Shown: positions 59,008 to 64,000 of the stretch, one piece after another
How positions within the stretch are numbered: the first letter of the stretch is position 1
Layout of the letters: each line of letters starts with the position of its first letter
From: Deminuibacter soli
Lineage (GTDB): Bacteria > Bacteroidota > Bacteroidia > Chitinophagales > Chitinophagaceae
DNA length: 64,000 nucleotides
Assembly (NCBI RefSeq): GCF_003412455.1
Contig: NZ_QTJU01000001.1
Span: forward strand, 620,001 to 684,000
Direction: 5' to 3'
Program-made: the position numbers and the translations under genes
The notes under the pieces: model-generated
Told to the model about the DNA's origin: nothing
What the model saw: only the letters and a program-made list of their open reading frames with translations
Database searches by the model: none

Positions 59008-60501
59008 TTAGCACAGCTGGTACTCAGGTGTACTCATCAGCGCTATGGTAATGGTTTGTATATACGATTCACGGGTAGCCGAACTTACCATGGTGATTAA
59101 AGAAGTTTCACTTACTGAACCTGCAGGCGTAAGCAGCAGTATGCTTTGCAGCACATCGAATAATTGCGCGCGGCCAACGCTGTCGAACTGCTTCATGTAC
59201 ACCGGCCAGTTTACCGATGCATTGATGCGGAATCCACCCTTCGGTGCATAAGCCACTGACTTGCCTGTTTGTGGCGCAACTGCTGCACCTGCCTGCTGTT
59301 CCATCATGCCCATTTGCTGATCATCATCGGCTTTGGGTGTTACATACACGGTTTCCTGGTTTTTAATGAGCTGTGGTATGCGCAGGCGCAACATTAGTGA
59401 AGAGCTGTCTATCCAGTTTTTACCGCCCGGCCATCCGGCTACATTGGGCGGGTAAAACAACAGCTGACCCAATGCGCGCTGTAATACCAGCTGCACGGCT
59501 TCATTTTCCATTTCCATGGGCAAGGTGCGCCTGATGCCTACCATCAGCTCAACCGGTGATTTGATGTGACAGCCCATGTTCTTCGGTTCATAAAACCATT
59601 CGCTGGTAAAAATATCACGCATCAACGAGCCGATATGGTAATTGCTGTTGTAGAAGCGGTTGGCCAGCCATTGTATGTTGGATGAATCTTCTATGTCGTT
59701 TACAAAAAAGCGGTAAATCTTCTGCGTGATAAACAGTGCTGTTTCTCTTTTCTGCAGCAGCAGCTTCAGCACATCATCACCATCGAAATTACCGGTTTGA
59801 CCAAAGATGGTTTTGTCCTCCTCATCATGCTGAAAGCGGCGGAAGACAAAGCTGCCATCTATATTGAAACCCCAGCCGGTAAAAGCCCTGGCTGCTTCTT
59901 TAATATCTTTTTCTGTATAATGACCGCGGCCCAGTGTAAAGAGTTCCATTACCTCGCGGGCAAAGTTTTCGTTGGGATGTTTTTTGCGGTTCTGCTGGTT
60001 ATTGAGAAAGCCTAGCATGGAAGCAGATTTGCTTACCGCAGTTAACAGGTCGCCAAAATAACCTGTGGCATTATCGCGTATGGCATTGAGTAATTGTTGC
60101 TGGTAATAAATATTAATGTCGCGGCAGGCAAAATGGCCATGCCAGAAGAGAGACATTTTTTCACGCAGCTGTGCGGGGGAATCCACCATTTCATCAAGCC
60201 AGGTCATGTTCAGGTTCTTGAGGTCTTCCCTGCTGCGCTGGCGTATTTGCTTGCGTTGTTCCGGGGTAAGCAGGTTGCGTTGCATCTTCTGCATGTTTGC
60301 CTCCTCGCCCACGCCCATCAGCAAGCCTTTTACGGCATTGCTCACCACATCGAAATGTACTGCCCTGGTATTGCTTTTTTTCTCCATATCGGCATATAAA
60401 TCTGCCGTGGCAACCGTATTAATCTGCGCGAGGTCTTCGGCCATAACTCCAAAGCCGGCACGCCATAATAAATGCAGGTTTTTCTGTTGAATGGTCACCA
60501 T
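59008..60501 (-). CDS. DUF1800-family protein
   Basis: 497 residues from the ATG at 60501 (a GTG one codon upstream is less likely). DUF1800 motifs: HLLWRAGFG at the start, MSLFWHGHFACR, ENFAREVMELFTLGRGHYTEKDIKEAARAFTGW, and PNVAGWPGGKNWIDSSSL. No signal peptide is visible. It forms an operon with DUF1501; partners are thought to work together in the periplasm or at the surface, but no biochemical role is known. A methionine/glutamine-rich patch (DDQQMGMMEQQ) near residue 395 is an insertion. Confidence 0.93.
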   Translation of the reverse strand: MVTIQQKNLHLLWRAGFGVMAEDLAQINTVATADLYADMEKKSNTRAVHFDVVSNAVKGLLMGVGEEANMQKMQRNLLTPEQRKQIRQRSREDLKNLNMTWLDEMVDSPAQLREKMSLFWHGHFACRDINIYYQQQLLNAIRDNATGYFGDLLTAVSKSASMLGFLNNQQNRKKHPNENFAREVMELFTLGRGHYTEKDIKEAARAFTGWGFNIDGSFVFRRFQHDEEDKTIFGQTGNFDGDDVLKLLLQKRETALFITQKIYRFFVNDIEDSSNIQWLANRFYNSNYHIGSLMRDIFTSEWFYEPKNMGCHIKSPVELMVGIRRTLPMEMENEAVQLVLQRALGQLLFYPPNVAGWPGGKNWIDSSSLMLRLRIPQLIKNQETVYVTPKADDDQQMGMMEQQAGAAVAPQTGKSVAYAPKGGFRINASVNWPVYMKQFDSVGRAQLFDVLQSILLLTPAGSVSETSLITMVSSATRESYIQTITIALMSTPEYQLC

Positions 60502-60554
60502 CACCGCGTTTTTTGTAAAGACGGGTGAAATACCTGCAGGTTTAACAGTACATT

Positions 60555-60586
60555 AAAAAATAACACACCCGTGGTTAGCGGGTGTG
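60555..60586 (-). terminator. Terminator of the small barrel protein gene
   Basis: 8-bp perfect stem CACACCCG / CGGGTGTG (60564-60571, 60579-60586); the minus strand continues TTATTTTTT. Confidence 0.85.
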
Positions 60587-60606
60587 CAGTGTTTCACGGT
60601 AGCGTT

Positions 60607-61260
60607 TTACTTTCCCCCAAGTAAAAATTTTACGCCGAACGATAAAGAGCCAAGGTTTGAATCGTTCAGGCCGGTATTAATCTGGTACCGGTTTGATTTT
60701 ACGGTATATGCAGTACTGCCGTCAGTGTTTAAAACGGCATCCTTATCTGAGGCAAAATACAGTCTGAGCAGGTTATTCAACAGCAGTTCCAGTTGCCACC
60801 GGGGTGTTAACGCGTAGGTTATACCCAAAGCCGCAGCCACATTAAATACCGTTGTTTTATTGATGCCGGTTTTTATGTTGTCGCTCCTGTTGGATATATC
60901 CAGCTTTGTATACGATATGCCAGCCGATTCATGAAACAGCAGGTTGAAGCCATGCCCCAATGGCTTATATTGTCTTAGAAAAAGGCCAGCACCATAGGTA
61001 TTGCTTTTCCCGCCATCATAACGGCTATCAGTGTACGCATATTGCAACGATATTCCCCACACACGGTTATCGCTATAGGCAAAGCCAATGGCTGGTGTAA
61101 TGCCAATTTGTTTATAGCTAAACGAATCAAGCGCGGGACTGTAGTTACTCTTTGTGAGATCAAGATTTCCGCCCACTAATAAAGTTCCCTTGGAAATTTG
61201 TGCAAGCGATGCAGTGGTGCATAAGTATAATACCAACAGTACAGAAAGCAGTTGTTTCAT
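60607..61260 (-). CDS. Small outer-membrane beta-barrel protein
   Basis: 217 residues. Signal peptide 1-20 (ASLAQ). The remainder shows alternating strands typical of an eight-stranded OmpA/OmpW-like barrel: LLVGGNLDLTK, GISLQYAYTD, YGAGLFLRQYKPLG, and a C-terminal LSFGVKFLLGGK. Role unknown. It is a single-gene unit with a perfect 16-bp palindrome upstream (61302-61317). Confidence 0.8.
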   Translation of the reverse strand: MKQLLSVLLVLYLCTTASLAQISKGTLLVGGNLDLTKSNYSPALDSFSYKQIGITPAIGFAYSDNRVWGISLQYAYTDSRYDGGKSNTYGAGLFLRQYKPLGHGFNLLFHESAGISYTKLDISNRSDNIKTGINKTTVFNVAAALGITYALTPRWQLELLLNNLLRLYFASDKDAVLNTDGSTAYTVKSNRYQINTGLNDSNLGSLSFGVKFLLGGK

Positions 61261-61301
61261 TTGTGTTTGTTTAAGTTAAATATCAAAGTGATACATGCAA
61301 A

Positions 61302-61317
61302 ATTCCTGGCCAGGAAT
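61302..61317. promoter_or_regulatory. Perfect 16-bp palindrome upstream of the barrel gene
   Basis: ATTCCTGGCCAGGAAT equals its own reverse complement. It is 42-57 bases upstream of the start at 61260, a suitable place for an operator. The rest of the 61261-61603 gap holds the acs terminator and nothing else I can support. Confidence 0.45.
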
Positions 61318-61543
61318 AAAGAAGGAGTACGGATAGTGTTTCATCACTTAGTTTCGGCAATACGAAATAATAAATAATCATACATAAAAACTATAGCCTG
61401 CATTTGGTTTAACAACAACTTATGTTAAGCACTTGCAAATTGCAAAACAGCATGCAGCGTATGCAACAACAAGTATACAATCAATCAATGTACCTGCATT
61501 AAAAGCGGCATTTTTAGCGCTTGCTGCCAAACACAACGGGAAC

Positions 61544-61574
61544 AAAAAAGCCGCCTCAAAACATTTGAGACGGC
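61544..61574 (-). terminator. Terminator of acs
   Basis: 11-position stem (61550-61560 and 61564-61574; one G-U in minus-strand RNA), followed by TTTTTT. Confidence 0.85.
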
Positions 61575-61603
61575 CGGTTTCTTTTTGTGTTTTCTGCAGT
61601 TAT

Positions 61604-63520
61604 TTACAGGTGCCCGTTTTTAATTTCTTCTACAACACCGGGATCAAGCAGTGTACTGGTATCACCCAGGTTTTCCATTTCACCTTCGGCTATTTTACGC
61701 AGTATGCGGCGCATGATTTTACCACTGCGTGTTTTCGGCAATCCGCTTACGAACTGGATTTTATCTGGCTTGGCAATAGGCCCGATGATTCGGGTAACAG
61801 TAACCAGTATATCCTTACGTGTTAACGACTGATCATCGCCATGGCGGCCGTTGAAAATTACATACGCATAAATGCCCTGCCCCTTAATATCGTGCGGGTA
61901 ACCCACCACTGCACTTTCTACCACGCCTGCGTGCATGTTAATGGCATTTTCCACTTCGGCAGTACCAATGCGGTGGCCGCTTACGTTCAGCACATCATCT
62001 ACACGGCCGGTAATGCGGTAATTGCCTTCCGCATCGCGCAGCGCACCATCGCCGGTGAAATATTTATTCTCGTACGTAGCAAAATAGTTGGTGCGGCAAC
62101 GTTCATGGTCGCCATAGGTAGTACGCAGAATTGAGGGCCATGGGAACTTGATGCACAGGTTGCCGGAAGCTTCACCTGCAGGCAGTTCATTGCCATTTTC
62201 ATCTACCAGCACCGGTTGCACACCAGGTAATGGCAGGGTAGCCCAGCTGGGTTTTGCAGGCGTAATGCCTGCCAGGTTCGAGATCAGGATGCTGCCTGTT
62301 TCGGTTTGCCACCAGGTATCTACAATGGGGCATTTGCCTTTGCCTACATGCTCATCAAACCAATGCCATGCTTCTTCATTAATAGGCTCGCCCACGCTCC
62401 CCAACACTTTCAGTGAAGAAAGGTCTTTGTTCTGCAATGGCCCTAAACCAAAGCCCATAAGCGAGCGGATGGCGGTTGGCGCCGTGTATAAAATATTAAC
62501 GCGGTATTTGTCTACAATATCCCACAACCGGCCGGCATCCGGGTAAGTGGGCACGCCCTCAAACAACACGGTGGTTGCACCTGCACTTAACGGACCGTAT
62601 ACAATGTAGCTATGGCCGGTAATCCAGCCAATATCTGCCGTACAGAAATGAATATCGCCGGGTTGGTACTGGAACACGTTTACAAAACTGTAGTTGGTAT
62701 TAATCATGTACCCTGCACTGGAATGTACCACCCCCTTGGGTTTACCGGTTGAGCCGGAGGTGTACAGGATAAACAGCGGGTCTTCGGCCTCCATTTCTTC
62801 GGCCGGGCAATCCGTCATACCCAGTGTTTCAATTTTTTTGATTTCATCTTCCCACCACACATCGCGACCCTTGATCATACTTACCGGGGTGCGGGTGCGC
62901 GTGGCAACAATTACTCTTTTTACAAAGGGGCAGGCCACCAGTGCATCATCAATGACACTTTTCAACGGAATGTCTTTCTGGCCGCGGAATGCACCATCGC
63001 AGGTAATTACAAATTCAGCCTTCGCATCCTGCAGGCGGTCGGCAATGCTTTGTGCAGAAAACCCGCCGAATATAACAGAATGGATGGCGCCAATGCGTGC
63101 ACATGCCAACACGGCGATGGCCAGTTCGGGAATCATACCCATGTAAATACAGATACGGTCACCTTTTTTAACGCCATTGTTTTTTAACACATTGGCTACC
63201 TGGCAAACTTTGTTATGCAATTCTTTATACGTAAGGATACGGTGGTACTCTTCAGGATCGTTGGGCTCCCAGATAATGGCCGGGCGGTTGCCCAGTTTCT
63301 CAAGGTGCCTGTCGAGGCAGTTTTCGGTGATGTTGAGTTTGGCCCCTTTAAACCATTCCACCTTGGGTTCTTTGAAATTCCAATCCAGCACCTTATCCCA
63401 GCGGCGGCGCCAGTGAAAATGGCTGGCTACATCGGCCCAGAAATTCTCCGGCTGCTGAATACTTCTTTTATACGCTTCGTCGTACGCTTCCCGTGACCTG
63501 ATCTGATAAGGATATGACAT
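61604..63520 (-). CDS. acs: Acetyl-CoA synthetase (AMP-forming)
   Basis: 638 residues, full length. ANL-family motifs: YTSGSTGKPKGVVHS (P-loop), TWWQTETG, GDGALRDAEGNYRITGRVDDV and the C-terminal PKTRSGKIMRR with the acetylatable K601. It activates acetate to acetyl-CoA through acetyl-AMP. The N-terminal ACS domain (FWADVASHFHWRRRWDKVLDWNF) is present. Single-gene unit; no Pat/CobB-type regulator is adjacent. Confidence 0.96.
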   Translation of the reverse strand: MSYPYQIRSREAYDEAYKRSIQQPENFWADVASHFHWRRRWDKVLDWNFKEPKVEWFKGAKLNITENCLDRHLEKLGNRPAIIWEPNDPEEYHRILTYKELHNKVCQVANVLKNNGVKKGDRICIYMGMIPELAIAVLACARIGAIHSVIFGGFSAQSIADRLQDAKAEFVITCDGAFRGQKDIPLKSVIDDALVACPFVKRVIVATRTRTPVSMIKGRDVWWEDEIKKIETLGMTDCPAEEMEAEDPLFILYTSGSTGKPKGVVHSSAGYMINTNYSFVNVFQYQPGDIHFCTADIGWITGHSYIVYGPLSAGATTVLFEGVPTYPDAGRLWDIVDKYRVNILYTAPTAIRSLMGFGLGPLQNKDLSSLKVLGSVGEPINEEAWHWFDEHVGKGKCPIVDTWWQTETGSILISNLAGITPAKPSWATLPLPGVQPVLVDENGNELPAGEASGNLCIKFPWPSILRTTYGDHERCRTNYFATYENKYFTGDGALRDAEGNYRITGRVDDVLNVSGHRIGTAEVENAINMHAGVVESAVVGYPHDIKGQGIYAYVIFNGRHGDDQSLTRKDILVTVTRIIGPIAKPDKIQFVSGLPKTRSGKIMRRILRKIAEGEMENLGDTSTLLDPGVVEEIKNGHL

Positions 63521-63719
63521 AACAATCTTTTTCTGTGGGCTTAAATTTACGTTTTCGGGAGATTATAGAAAACTCTTCTTTTTTAACATGAAGTATGCAC
63601 AGCCCCATTTTTTGTAACGATAGCACCGCAAAAATTCATGAAACGCACGCTGTTGCCCGCTTCCGCGATGTGGATAAGAGACAGCGCCTGCCGTACGCGC
63701 TTAACGTTGCACGATTCTG

Positions 63720-63727
63720 TATCTTTG
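63720..63727 (+). promoter_or_regulatory. -7 element immediately before the gldA-like gene
   Basis: TATCTTTG matches TAnnTTTG exactly, 4 bases before the ATG at 63732. If used, transcription would start within or at the edge of the coding region. No TTTG was found 19-20 bases upstream. Confidence 0.35.
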
Positions 63728-63731
63728 AAGC

Positions 63732-64000
63732 ATGTCGATAGAAGTAGCGCATCTGAGCAAATTGTATGGCGGGCAGAAAGCCGTTAACGATATTACCTTT
63801 TCCATTGGCGAAGGCGAAATAGTCGGGTTTCTGGGCCCCAACGGTGCAGGCAAAAGCACCACCATGAAAATGATTACCGGTTACCTGCAGCCAGACGGCG
63901 GCACGGTGAAAATATGTGGCAAAGATGTGCAGCAGCACCCGCTGCAGATAAAACGCGATATTGGCTACCTCCCCGAAGCCAACCCGCTGTATTTTGACAT
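63732..64000 (+). CDS. ABC transporter ATP-binding protein, GldA-like (partial)
   Basis: 89 complete codons before the window edge. The sequence starts MSIEVAHLSKLYGGQKAVNDI and has Walker A GPNGAGKST at residues 37-45, then TGYLQPDGGTV and RDIGYLPEANPLYFD (Q-loop region with E in place of Q). The closest pattern I know is GldA, the ATPase of the GldAFG complex linked to gliding motility in Bacteroidota. Signature and Walker B motifs lie beyond the edge, so other ABC-2 type exporters remain possible. Confidence 0.75.
   Translation, partial: MSIEVAHLSKLYGGQKAVNDITFSIGEGEIVGFLGPNGAGKSTTMKMITGYLQPDGGTVKICGKDVQQHPLQIKRDIGYLPEANPLYFD

Noticed and set aside
61433-61825. 130-codon plus-strand ORF overlapping the acs 3' end
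   Set aside because: Most of it is antisense to acs and it crosses the acs terminator.
63666-63684. Genuine Tn5/IS50 insertion end
   Set aside because: There is no transposase, no second end and no target duplication; adapter remnant or chance is more likely.
63636-63938. 100-codon minus-strand ORF opposite the gldA-like start
   Set aside because: The plus strand has a clear Walker A motif; the minus frame is a shadow.
1-64000. tRNA, rRNA or known riboswitch
   Set aside because: I inspected the intergenic gaps and saw no cloverleaf ending in CCA, no rRNA-like stretch and no riboswitch core that I recognise; a covariance-model scan was not possible here.

Overview
The window looks like a chromosomal segment of a Bacteroidota bacterium, most likely of the Chitinophagaceae type. 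Supporting signs are two SusC/SusD pairs, several CarboxypepD_reg-like TonB receptors, -7 elements of the form TAnnTTTG, near absence of Shine-Dalgarno sequences, a GldA-like ABC ATPase, an operon of ECF sigma factor, membrane protein and a small sensor-like protein, and a bacteroidete-style mreBCD/mrdA/rodA cluster. No rRNA, tRNA, CRISPR array, phage gene, transposase or plasmid gene was recognised. Most of the segment is core genome.

Layout. 1-1.7 kb: LytR/LytS-type two-component pair (regulator cut by the window edge). 1.9-5.7 kb: two-PDZ exported protein, gatB, and a TlpA-like lipoprotein. 5.9-15.8 kb: two consecutive susC-susD pairs on the minus strand without any sigma/anti-sigma or hydrolase genes. 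16-21.9 kb: MMPL/RND exporter, a membrane protein + winged-helix regulator operon, creD, an undecaprenol/diacylglycerol kinase and a DUF1361 membrane protein. 22-28.8 kb: a 1146-residue outer-membrane protein (degenerate peptidase-MA-like domain, TolB-like propeller, barrel), a glyoxalase II-like hydrolase, a small acidic protein, and a 719-residue exported protein with a possible caspase-like (clan CD) C-terminus. 28.9-36.9 kb: a probable phosphate-response block: PhoB/PhoR-like pair, an Oar-like TonB receptor, and a divergent PhoU-like (DUF47) + Pit transporter pair. The intergenic region between receptor and phoU-like gene holds three arrays of 11-bp-phased TTA repeats that look like Pho boxes. 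37-41 kb: galE, the C-terminal half of a split transketolase, and the ECF sigma operon. 41.3-50.7 kb: a metallo-beta-lactamase-fold hydrolase, then rodA, two tandem PBP2 paralogues and mreDCB, all on the minus strand. 50.8-63.5 kb: a TPR protein, purD, two peptide transporters (POT and OPT), a DUF1501/DUF1800 pair, a small barrel protein and acs. The right edge cuts a gldA-like gene.

Common themes. Almost every transcription unit ends in a clear intrinsic terminator, so operon borders can be read directly. Four intergenic regions carry composite repeats: copies of GTGAGTAGT/GTGAATAGT words, CACAAAG words or GCTGCAAGCT words, often as inverted pairs around a hairpin. The best leads for new biology are: (1) a nearly identical 25-bp promoter/operator copy ahead of the membrane protein-regulator operon and ahead of creD; (2) the Pho-box-like arrays linking a TonB receptor to phosphate uptake; (3) the caspase-like C-terminus of the 719-residue exported protein; (4) the peptidase-like domain that has lost its HExxH motif in the propeller/barrel protein; and (5) the duplicated PBP2 genes. 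One caution on sequence quality: positions 63666-63684 match 17 of 19 bases of the Tn5 mosaic end used in tagmentation libraries.
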